Source: Beroe ovata (taxonomy: Eukaryota; Ctenophora; Nuda; Beroida; Beroidae). Taken from it: a stretch of DNA of 45,864 nt. A model generated the notes under the pieces. That model was not told the origin of the DNA, ran no database searches, and worked only from the letters and a program-made list of their open reading frames with translations. Within the stretch, counting starts at the first letter, position 1; each line of letters starts with the position of its first letter. The stretch is taken from NCBI GenBank assembly GCA_946803715.1, contig CAMPET010000079.1, positions 131,327-177,190 on the forward strand, read 5' to 3'. The translations under genes were made by a program, and so were the position numbers. This document shows, in pieces, positions 10,090 to 20,870 of the stretch.

Positions 10090-13000
10090 ATGTCCATCCC
10101 AACCCCTGATTTCTTGCTTTGTCCAATTTGCCGAACGCGATTTAATGGTACAACCAAAAAGCCAATATCGCTCCTATGTGGACACACCTGTTGTAGTAAT
10201 TGTCTACAGTTAATGCATCGAAAGCAATGTCCCCTTGATGCTACACCTTTTCAACAGGTTTAAAGATATTCTGAAGTGACAGAATTGCCCTTTCTTTGGA
10301 AGTTCTGAGCTGAAGCATTTCATATTTGATGTGTATAAAAGTAGGCAACTTATATCTCAATGAGCAATTGATTAAACTCACCCTTCCAGGAAGATATAGA
10401 TTCTTTCCCAACAAACCAAGCCCTTCTTCTGCTAGTCACTGAGAACAAAACAGAAGAAAATAGTACTAAAGCACTCCAAAATGGAGATGATAGTAAAAAT
10501 GACGAGGTACCATTGATTTGATGATTAATAAATCTATCCTCTATACACTATCATGCGATTCTTTTCAGTTATATTGAATTGAATTACATTTTTACAGCTC
10601 AATATCAATGAACATAAAATATATTTTGTTCTATAAAAAGACGCTTCTATGATGCGCTGAGGGAGAGCACTTAGTCAATCTTTTAGACTTCATTGTTTCC
10701 CTCAGAAAGTCGTAGGTCACTGTATAGGTGAACTAGCCCTCTACCTCAAGCCATTATCTTCTGGAAGCCAGAAGAACGGCAACAGCATTACCCTTTCCCG
10801 GCCCATGCAACGCAAGTTGGTGGCCCTTGTCCACTGTCAGCTAGCGGAGCCTGTGGGTAGAGCACGGGCCCTCAGAGCTGCCAGGAGTTTAGGTATGAAT
10901 AAATGGAGGTACAGGTGTGGGTTCTATTTCTCATTAGGGACAATAGATAAATCTAGATGTATGTGTATTCTATTATGCTCAACAATAGACGACTGTATAT
11001 TCTATTATGAGAGACAATTGTAGCTTGCACAAGTATGACCTGTTTCTATATTTATGACATTTAACATGACGTATGCGATGCATATTCACCAATATGAATT
11101 ATGGTGTAGTGTTCATGAAGTGGTGACATATGCTTACACACACACACATACGCGCACACANACACACACACATACACACACATATACACACACACATTTA
11201 CATCAGGTGAACGAACGTGCACTGAGCTGATTCTCCAGCACCAGAACCAACAACAGCTGAGTTCAATGTTGTGGGCTGCTGTCAGAACGAGGGGCTGTCA
11301 GTTCCTCGGTCCTGCCATGCAGGAAGCCGCCCTCAAATACATACTTCTTTCTCTCGAACAGGGCGAGGTGGGTAAACAGTAAACACACTGATTTTGTGTG
11401 TCGCGGTGTGCAATATGTGTCGCGATGATCAGCTGTGTAGCAGTGTGCAGGCTGTGTAGAGATGTGCAATATGGGTAGCTGTGTGCAGTGTTCCGTTGTG
11501 AGATTTAGGGAGTCTGTGGTCTGGTGGATACTCCATCATTACCGGATGTCTAACGTCATCATCTTGTCTAGGCTCTGTCGAGGAAAGTTCTGGTGTTATA
11601 CGTTGTACAACAACTCGAACCACATTTCCCACAAGCGAGCAAGACGAGTATTGGGCACGTCGTGCAACTGCTTTACAGAGCTAGCTGCTTCAAGGTAGGG
11701 AAACCGCCTTCATGTTGTGTGTTTATAAAATAGTGGTGATCGATGATTGAATAGTGGTGATCGATAATTGAATGCAGGGGCGGAGTAAGCAAATATGAAA
11801 CACTACTCAGATGATATCTCCAGCGTGTCTATAATACGAACCACCTTATCATCCAGGTCGCAAAACGTAACGATGACAGCTCGCTGATGCAGTTGAAGGA
11901 GGAATACAGGACGTACGAAGCACTCCGCCGCGAACACGATGCTCAGATTGTGAACATGGCACAGGAAGCAGGGATCAGGATTCCGCCCGATCAGTGGAGT
12001 CAATTGTTGTATGGGGATACCGCTCACAAGTCACACATGCAGAGCATCATTGATAGGGTGAGTTAGTTCAGAGCAGTGTCTTATCTCCATGATGTGTCCA
12101 TGTCAATTGACATTCACATGACATGTCCATTTTGATAAGAATCGTCTGTGATCACTCGTGTATTCTACCGAATTCCTCAATCAATAATAGTACCCCTCGA
12201 GTGGAACTGTTCATTTCTGAATTCTGTCTCCTCACACCATGCTTGCATTTTCCAGTTGCAAACCCCAGCCTCGTTTACACAAAGCATACAAGAGTTGATG
12301 ATAGCACTTTCTCGAACTGAGGACAACCACAGTCTCTCCGCGCTGGCTATCGATTTCAACACTCTAGCAGCGATCAATCCTGCAACAGGTACTATGGCTA
12401 TTGATTTCAACATATTCTTCATTAAATCCACTTTTCATAAATCATGATTAGGTCATTGTTCATTGCATGCATTTTTATGAATGGAATATTATCGAAACAT
12501 AAACAAGATTCCACAGACTATTTACTTTTTTCTCATAATTTACCCTTTTTGCAGAAGACAACTCAGTAACTTGGTCCCAGCTTAAAGAGGCCCTCATTTC
12601 ACTTCGTAATGTCGTGAAGGGCCTCGAACGGTTCCTGCAAGCTAAAGCTAAAGTTAAGGGGCTTGTCGAGCACACTGGAGGCTGTCTCCATGAGTCGTGC
12701 AATGTAAGTAATCACGTCATCATTATGCGGGGTCATGGATCAAACGCGGGTTTTTTGTCATTATTATGCGGAGTCATGGATCAAACACGGGTTTTTGTCA
12801 TCATTATGCGGAGTCATGAATCAAACACGGGTTTTTCGTCATCATGATTCATGATGTAAAGTCATGGATCAAACATGGGTTTTTCGTCATGGATGAAACA
12901 TGGGTTTTTGTTATCTTGGTAAACGCGACGTCTTCACACATCTGTAGCAGCCACTATATATCCCAGGCTCACGGGAAGTACAAGACAACCATGTGTCGTG

Positions 13001-15535
13001 ACCTGCTGCTCCCTCAATCATGTCCGCGGGGTGCGTCTTGCACATTCGCCCACACCCAGGAGGAAATGGAAAAGTACAGGAATCAGAAGAAACATCTGAA
13101 ACATCTGTCAGATACAGAGCATAGTGCAACTTGCATGGCCGTCAATGGATCGCAATCCACAGGGTGTGTGACAAGTGTTGATTAATTAATACTGTTTCAT
13201 AATTTTACTAGAATTCTATCCAACCTCTGTCCACTACTATTTATCTCCATATGTTCAGTTCTCTCGCATCCAGTACCTGTTCAGAGGACATTAGTAAAGT
13301 TGTCTACAGACCTTTGTCCAATTCGCCATCTGTATCGCAACCTGTGGTCTCCCAACAGATCAAAGTTTCCCAGCCCCTAGCTAATGTGCCACATTCCAAT
13401 GTAAGTATTATAGTGAGGCTCGCTGCCAATCATAGCTATTTTGGTGAGGCGCGCTGTTGTTGATAACAGCGCGCGTCACATAAACTACAAAATTTCGGCA
13501 TTTTAAAATTGTTGATTTGCGCTGAGAAAGTAGCGATGTCACATTCGCCGCACGCGCGTTCTTCGACGTGATTTTGGTGCTTTGTGGATTTCATAGTAGC
13601 TGTAAACACGTACCGGACCCTGTAATAGCTGTGACGGAATGTTTCTAAGTATTACTATTTGAAACACGAGTCTCAATTTACCATGTTTCCAGGGTGGAAT
13701 GCTGCCGCCTCCCCCTTTCCCTCCTCATTCCCTATCAAACCTGGGCGCACCAAACACGCCAAACCAACTGCCCACATCGCGGTGGAACGGCGGTGGGGTG
13801 TTGCCGCCCAACGCCGACCCGAGGCTTGCCACACCAAGATTGCCGCCCTATCCCAACTTCCCGGCCGGGACAGGTTCTGGCGCTAGACAACTGGACGCCG
13901 AAACTCTACAGTTGCTACAGCTTAAACAGCAGCTCCTACAACAGCAGGGTATGAACATCTTTTCTATTACTACAGATTTGGCTCATGTCAAAACAACGAT
14001 AACACTTGTTTCCCCAGCTACTCATTCCTTTGCAAGTGTGAACTATGTTAACGCTGTTCAGGTGTACAGACGCCCCTGCCCCCGTCAGTTACGCAGCTAC
14101 CTCTACACAACCTCACCACAGAACAGCTTCTCACACACCACCTTAACTCCCGTGCTAACACTCTAAGTGGGGAGCATAACGTGCCCAGTGTCACTAACAT
14201 TGACCTGCAGAACAGGATTAACAGACAGCAGCAGCAACCTCCTAGCACTAAGTCGGATATGCCGCTATGGGAGCAGCCCGGCAAGATAGGAGGGCTGGGA
14301 GGGGGAAATGGTGGCACACTGCCACCACCCACCCCCAATCTGTGGGGAAGTACACAGTACGATCCCCTTGTCACTCAGCTGAGTGATGAGGCGCTACTGA
14401 GGCAGGAACTGTTGAAGCACTACAACCAAATTTCACTGGCCAGCTCGCCGGGAATATCCTCCTCCCTCCTCAACCAGCTACAGGCACAGCAACACCTGGG
14501 TACACAGCTCAATGCTGCTCAGCAGCTAGGACAGCTGGGTGGGAGCCATCTTGCCACTGGCCAGCTGGCCGCATCACCATCCCCAGCGCTTGCTAGCTAC
14601 TCCAACACGAACAACCTCGCCTCGAGATTGTACCAGCTACGGCTGTCCCAACAACTGGAGAATTCCAATGCGGGAGCATATGGAGCTTCCCCCAGTGACA
14701 ATCTGGCGAACAGTTACGACAGACTGCTGCCACCGGTAAGTGAGAGGATGAGGGGGCCTTTTCTCCGATATTTCTTGCCCCCTCCCCCACGAATTTCTGA
14801 TAATTTGTAATGTACTCAGTACTAACTCATGACTCTCAGGCGAGTACCCCCACTGTCCAACAGCTGAAGTACGAACTAGCTAAGGCGGAGGGAGCGAAGT
14901 ACGAACAGCTCCTCAACAACTCCGCTCTTCTCTCCCACCTCCAGACAAATAACGGTCTGACAAATGGGGGCGGGCTATCCAATGGGCTGTCAGGAGGGAT
15001 ACACAATGGTTTATCCCATGGCATGTCGGGAGATCTTACCAACGGTCTATCTAATGGGATCACCAGCGACTTTGCAAAGAGTGCTAGTGCTCTAAACTCA
15101 GGTTAGTTAAATTCCTAACATACCCCAGTTCCTCTACCTCTTTCCCCCTGGCCCTATTTCACTAAACCCCAACCATCTCCCTCACGAGACTCACTAAACC
15201 CCAACTTCCCACAGGACCAGTCGACCCTTACTCCAGTGCACCCACTCCGAACATTTGGCAGAGCGACACTTCTTGGCACAGTTTTCTGAGCAGCAGGCCC
15301 ACCAGCGTGGCCGTGGGCGGGGGCGGGTTTCCCACCTCGGGGGAGGGAAGCATGGACGCAAGTCTTCACCAGGTATTCAAAATTGTTACTTCCATCGGAA
15401 AAGACGTGCCTTCCTTGCGAGAAGAACGTGGTTTCCTATTGGTATTAAAGAAGTGATGATTAATGTTATTTGCAGTTGATCCAGCATTACGACCGCAACT
15501 TGGCATTTCAACTTCACCTGGATGACATTGAGTAA
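10090..15535 (+). CDS. RC3H1: Roquin (RC3H) RNA-binding E3 ubiquitin ligase
   Basis: Fifteen exons: 10090-10257, 10390-10506, 10706-10892, 11207-11367, 11572-11694, 11857-12057, 12256-12388, 12555-12703, 12967-13163, 13259-13400, 13693-13948, 14062-14735, 14840-15101, 15215-15372 and 15476-15535. All phases agree and give 995 aa (vertebrate Roquin-1 is about 1,130). The RING finger uses C11, C14, C30, H32, C35, C38, C47 and D50; aspartate as last ligand is a Roquin hallmark. The HEPN and ROQ regions follow, with [45 protein letters not shown] and [11 protein letters not shown]. One CCCH zinc finger (C423-x8-C432-x5-C438-x3-H442) precedes a Pro/Gln/Asn/Gly-rich tail. By family it binds stem-loops in mRNA 3' UTRs and recruits deadenylases. 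Vertebrates have two paralogues (RC3H1 and RC3H2), so the symbol names the family. The N at 11161 is in intron 3 and does not affect coding. Confidence 0.95.
11138..11198. repeat. (CA)n microsatellite in RC3H intron 3, with assembly N
   Basis: CACA-rich run interrupted by TA and GC dinucleotides; the N at 11161 sits inside it. This is a length-uncertain gap, unlike the Ns at 5523, 7455 and 33783. The exon 4 acceptor lies only a few bases to the right. Confidence 0.9.
12716..12918. repeat. Minisatellite in RC3H intron 8
   Basis: A unit of about 40-45 bp, approximated by tcatcattatgcgg, agtcatggatcaaac and acgggttttt, recurs about five times with decay toward the right. It fills most of the intron before the CCCH-finger exon. 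Confidence 0.85.
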
Positions 15536-15572
15536 CGTGTTACCACCACGTGGAGAGGTAGAAAGTGGCTCG

Positions 15573-15612
15573 TCACCATGGTGACAGATACAGTGGCCCG
15601 TCACCATGGCGA
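15573..15612. promoter_or_regulatory. Twin CCATGG palindromes
   Basis: GTCACCATGGTGAC is a perfect 14-bp palindrome, followed about 14 bases later by GTCACCATGGCGAC. Both resemble RFX X-boxes but have GAC in place of the usual AAC right half. They lie in the expected RC3H 3' UTR. This is a sequence resemblance only. Confidence 0.3.
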
Positions 15613-16318
15613 CCTCGACGTTATAGTTGTGTGTGTGTCCCATCTCACACACACCGATATCTTCAATACTTTGATATGAATATTACTCTAGGTTTTTTTC
15701 ATCGTAACTATAGCGATCACGTTTTGCGATTAATATCGATGTTATGGCATTCCGTACCGAAAATCACTCAATTTAGTTTTCCATACACATAAACTTAGAA
15801 AACAAGTGAGATTGTAATGATCATGTTTGGAATGCCATATCTTACAGAAATACAGATAATATTTTCCAAGTAAAACCAAGCCCTCATAATATATGAACAC
15901 CTAACCAATCCAAAAGTATCCAACATCGCAGAAACCTAAGATCGAAGAATTCCAATAATCCTCGCGAACTGTTCAACACGTGAAGGATTTACAGTATCAT
16001 AATTAACGATCCTCAGTACAAACTGTTTACAAACTTTTACAATTTATAATATATTTTACATATTATTCTTTTTCCGGTTTCCCCTCTGTTATACTGGGAG
16101 AAAACGCACATTTTTCTTTATGTTTTAAAGAACTTGACCCACCATCCGGTCGAACATAGTCTGTGCATTGATAAATATATACCGCAGCAAGTATATATGT
16201 TCTTGTATATGAATTGCAGAACATATATATAGATATTATGAAACATGTGTGTGTGTACGTGTAACATCGTGCAAATTTAGAGATAATCACTGATAACGCT
16301 GTGTTACGATTCCGGTTC

Positions 16319-16530
16319 TTGCGCACACACACATACACACACTGACAAGCACACATATACACAGACAAACGCACACACACAGACAAACACACATATACAC
16401 AGACAAACGCACACAGGCGAACGCACACACACAATCAAACACACACACAAACACACACAGACAAACGCGCACAGACAAACACACACACACAAACGCACAC
16501 TGATAAACGCACACACACAAACGCACACTC
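16319..16530. repeat. Long imperfect (CA)n microsatellite
   Basis: Over 200 bp of CACACA runs broken by gacaaac, tatacac and similar words. It explains the Cys/Val-rich open frames on the minus strand, which are not proteins. Confidence 0.95.
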
Positions 16531-16920
16531 ATCTCAAAACGATGTGTGTGAGCGCAAATACCGGTCCGCACTACTATCTATAGTTCTTTGTACGGACTAT
16601 CGTCTATCACTCAAATCCGTACTCACAATATTATTGTCATGGCGCCAGTAGACTCTATTGGCACAATATTATTACAGTAAAAATATGTTCCTCTCTTTCT
16701 ACTACATTTATCCTAACATTTCAACTCATTAAAATGAAGATTCCAGTAGTTGAGGTAATGCCAAATTTCCCTATGTGGATGGCTAATGTAGCTGATAGTC
16801 AGTACAAATTGTTTGTTTTTTTTCTAGTTGGACTTTGCAAGGGATGATGAGAGATATAGGGCAGCCTGGCTTTAGGAGACGCCTCCTTCTGTGCAGAGCT
16901 TGCCTCAGCTGGCAATTTAT

Positions 16921-16990
16921 TATCTATAGAACATACATCTATAGAACATATATCTATAGAACATACATCTATAGAACTTATAGAACATAT
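16921..16990. repeat. 15-bp tandem repeat
   Basis: The unit atctatagaacatac is repeated about four and a half times. It is open on both strands and encodes only repeats. Confidence 0.9.
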
Positions 16991-19033
16991 TGCTGTGGCA
17001 TTGGAACATTGCGTTTGAGTGGATCGAGTAGTGAAAACGATCGACATACGTTAGTTTTTCATATGAAATTTTTACATATATAACAGAAAATGCAAAAAAA
17101 ATATTTAAGTACATATATTCAACTCTCGATTTTTTTGAATTTAATTACAATAATCGATCATATGAGTATGTATATGATGTGTAGGATGTTGATCAGTATG
17201 AAGGTGAATGTCCGACCCTAAGTCGGCAGAGTGATTTATATAGAAAAAGTCATGCTGAAGAAGTGCAAAATGTAACGGACTCCGGATTTCGCGTGGGCAG
17301 ATTTCTTAATGTTCCCGATTTTAAAATTTCTAAAATTCCATCATGGAATTCTGATTTCTCGGTTTTGCACTTCTCACGCAATTTTAATTGTCGTATCAAA
17401 GCTAAAACATATACATATAAGCGTATGATATATTGTATACTTCTGTTGCGTACACACTCATTTGTAACTGCTCTCCTCACCACTTGACCGCCAGAGCCCT
17501 TGATCCATGACATTGAGTGACGACAAACACATATTATATTTGCGTGATTTGATAAAAACTGCGTGATTTATTATGAATTGCGTGATCAAAGGTTCGTGCG
17601 GTCGGGGGTACGAATGCTGCAGGAATGTTGATTTTATCGCAACAGCAATGCGTAAAGTATAGCGAGCGGACTCTGTGAACTGGGATTCCTATTTGTACCC
17701 ATATTGACGGTTTGCTCATACACTCCAAGGAGTGAGTTATCGAAAAATTGTGTGGTGTTTTACTATGCTAGTTTTGAATAGGCTGTCGGTAGTTCAAAAC
17801 TCAATATTATACATGATGTACGAGCCATGCATATAATATGGTAGTATATTATACTCAGTAATAATGTTCAGTGTTTTTGGTAATATGAAAATACGAGATG
17901 ATAAAGTAGGGATTTAGGCCGCGGGACTTGCCATTATCGCGAGTATCTGAGATGAATTTTTCTCAATTCTAGTTTTACCTCAGGATATTGAATAATGCAA
18001 ATTATACAAAGTTTGATATATACAGTATTAAGATGTGGATGTATGAATTATAGACAAGTTTATTTCAGCATGTGTCGAGAATCCACCGTACTGATGATAA
18101 TTTTCCCGTTATTATGCGATATCAGCACCAATAAATGTAGAACTGGATGAATTTCGATGAAAGCACATATCCTTGGCGGGAAATATTCCCCTCAGTCATG
18201 ACCAATTCTTGTCTATGTTTATTTGGGGCTGGTTCAATACGGGCATTCTTCAGTGTTCAATCGAGGAACAAGCTTTCTAAGTCGGTATCAGGAGGTAGAT
18301 CTGATAATCAATGAGCCTTATAACACATGATCAGTATCATCGGTCTACCTTCTGATTCGAAGAATTTGATTGTGTTTGGATATTAATATATTGAACCGTA
18401 ACCTCCGCTTAGTGGAGTTAATTAATGATTACCTCCAATTATTCTACCGCACTTTTCTCCGCTCCTTCATCAACTATCTCAATATTGTGCGGTTGTGATA
18501 TTTGGGACAAGCAACTTTCCTGTGATAGGTAGCGTCCGTGTATGTTTGTGCTTGTACTATTTTTAGCACATATCCTCAAGTGACTATTCCATTTCTATAT
18601 GTGTACACATACCGGTAACGGTATTCTTCAAAGGCGAAGAGTGTAAATCCCAGACGCAGAAAGTTTAATTCCCTTGTTTTTCCTCTCAATTAAGCGTTTA
18701 AGTGTAATTGTTTAAATCAAATACATACTACATAGTATTATTTTCCGTTAACATTATGCGGTGATACGCTTAATATAGTAAGACTTGTATTTCAAATTTT
18801 TGATTTAGCTATTTTCCGTACAGGAATCTATAATGATAATGATCGTGAGTGAAAGCTGTTGCCAACAGAACGATTTACCGTCAAAAATGAAAAGTAGAGT
18901 CGCGATACTTCTCATCTATCATTCTCTTGGCAACTTTCGTGTTTCTTTTTTCAATTTTTCAGTCAAAAGTTGTTGCTAATTGTTACGTATACAGTATCCT
19001 GTTACACACGCAATGATTGACTGTTGCTATGGA

Positions 19034-19047
19034 GTTGCTATAACAAC
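19034..19047. promoter_or_regulatory. Consensus RFX X-box-like site
   Basis: GTTGCTATAACAAC fits the RFX consensus GTHNYYATRRNAAC at every position. It lies about 1.8 kb past the 3' end of MAP10 and 3.5 kb past RC3H, so no promoter is obvious. A chance match is possible. Confidence 0.3.
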
Positions 19048-20870
19048 CTAATATAATGTTGCATTCCCTTGCATAACATAGCAACTTCCAATTGTTGTGT
19101 TGCACCCTCATTCTCTGCTAATGTCACTGAACGATATCCAGTGTTCCTACAATCGTTCCTCTATTCCAGTTGGGTAAAGTGCACATATCGCACAGATTAG
19201 CACATGCGTTCTGTGCATGTGCCCTATCCATGCATGTCCCTGATACATTACCTATGTGCACGCGCGCCAAGCCGGAATATATACGTATGGTACAACATTG
19301 TATATGATAATCATAAACTGCATGCATAGTACCCATGATGGCATAACGTTTTTGTGTTTACAATTATAATATTCAACTGATTTACTTGCAGTGCAGTGCT
19401 ATATATAGTAACTGTGTGCCCGAAATTTCTGCTTAAATTTTGCCTCGTTCTGATGTTACAAGTCGTGGGATTTTCACTAAGTGTGAACTTCAGCCCACAT
19501 TCTCTCTCTCCATATTTCATTACTTATCGCTCCGTTGCAAAGTTATAATTGATCCCAGTTATTCTCGCTGAGTTTAATCCCACGTCTTGTAAACCCAGGG
19601 GGAGGACTTCATCGCGTGTGCAGCTAATAGTTGGTAGATTATCACTGTTTGGGAGAGCAATAAGTTTAGATACTCCTAGGGAACGTTCACATCTGTTAAC
19701 AACCTCCTTCCTGGTCCCCTCAACCTCCTCTGAACCCCAATTAGTTATCAACCCCCCCTGGTACCCCCCTGGTTTACCCCCCACTTAGTTATACATTCAT
19801 AGATGTGAACTGGTCCTTGACCTGTTCCTACATTTATTATGTCAAAATTGCATACTGGGTGCATTAGGTTCATCTCCCTACAGAACTATTGAACATGTTT
19901 GAGCGGCTAAGTTGTGTGTGTACTCTACAAGTATGCACACATAGTTGATTAACTTGTGGTGCTGCTTTTTGAGGAACCTTATTGACCCTTATTCATCCGG
20001 GAACAACTATACATGGTCGATATCCAATGTGTTTTAGCGGTTAACAGATTTCACATGAATCTGGGATGACTCAGTTCGAAATCAGCGTCATATGGCACAC
20101 TTGAAACCGGTTGAATAAGGGCTGGTAATGTACTTGATTTCTGGAGATGTACTTCATCATAACTCTGAAAATGTGAAAATTTACTTGTTCCGACTTCATT
20201 TTTACACGATATGTGCAATTTTCTCCGATATTCAATCCGTGGTATCTATCTGTCAGCAACATGTCATTGCCCTGCTTATATTCTGCCATTGTATAAACAG
20301 TTGCTGTGGCCAGTTGTCACGGCGTTTTCTTGCTAAAAATGTCTGATGAGTATTGAGTGCTGTCGATCATTAATTTTCAAGTCAATAATTCGTTTTTGTG
20401 GAATTTTGAGAACAATTATAGAAGTTTATCGATAGTACCAATCAAATCTTTATTTTCAATTCCAATTTCTGAAATCTTGTCTTTATCTTTCGTTCAACAC
20501 GGACCCCCACAACGTGAAATTTGCGGTGTGTGCTGAGCCGCGCAGTCCCAAATTCTAATAGCATTAGCAAGGAATTCTGGGCATTTATTCATAGATAAAC
20601 ACTAAACATTCTCATATTGAAAAGTGGAAGTAACATCATTTACAGAAAATATTTGAAAAATAGTTGAAACTAACACTGAAAATAAAAGCTATAAGTTTAA
20701 GTATAAATATCATATGATAGTTAATGATTTCTCTTAGTCTTATCAAATAATGCAATAACAAATATCGACGATAAACACACAACTATCGAACTACAAACGC
20801 TGCAAAAACAAAGTCACCCAATTATGGACTGACACTGTAATTTGACATTGATTCTCAAACCCGGGCCGCA

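Larger units (their letters stand above)
7456..10262. other. Haplotype B of the LAMP/RC3H intergenic locus
   Basis: A second copy of 2592-5522, starting immediately after the N at 7455 and continuing without a break into the full RC3H gene. It lacks the TTGTAGG elements of haplotype A and carries an extra TTGTC element (8915-9020). It also has three copies instead of one of an 18-bp unit near 7802-7868 and a longer TTTGAATCTGAG-type repeat near 9470-9545. Confidence 0.8.
15536..20870. other. Gene-poor intergenic region between RC3H and MAP10
   Basis: No gene was recognised in 5.3 kb, although the left part must hold the RC3H 3' UTR and the right part the MAP10 3' UTR. Possible MAP10 polyadenylation signals (AATAAA on the minus strand, read as tttatt) occur near 20447 and 20588. 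Open frames at 19524-19788 on both strands are composition-driven. Microsatellites lie at 16319-16530 and 16921-16990, and gaagtgcaaaa/ttttgcacttc form an inverted pair about 115 bp apart at 17255-17375. Confidence 0.55.

Noticed and set aside
16063-16571. Cysteine/valine-rich open frames up to 123 aa on the minus strand
   Set aside because: They are translations of a (CA)n microsatellite with no other support.
19524-19788. Overlapping 79-86-aa open frames on both strands
   Set aside because: Pro/Gly-rich composition, no signal peptide or domain, no splice context.
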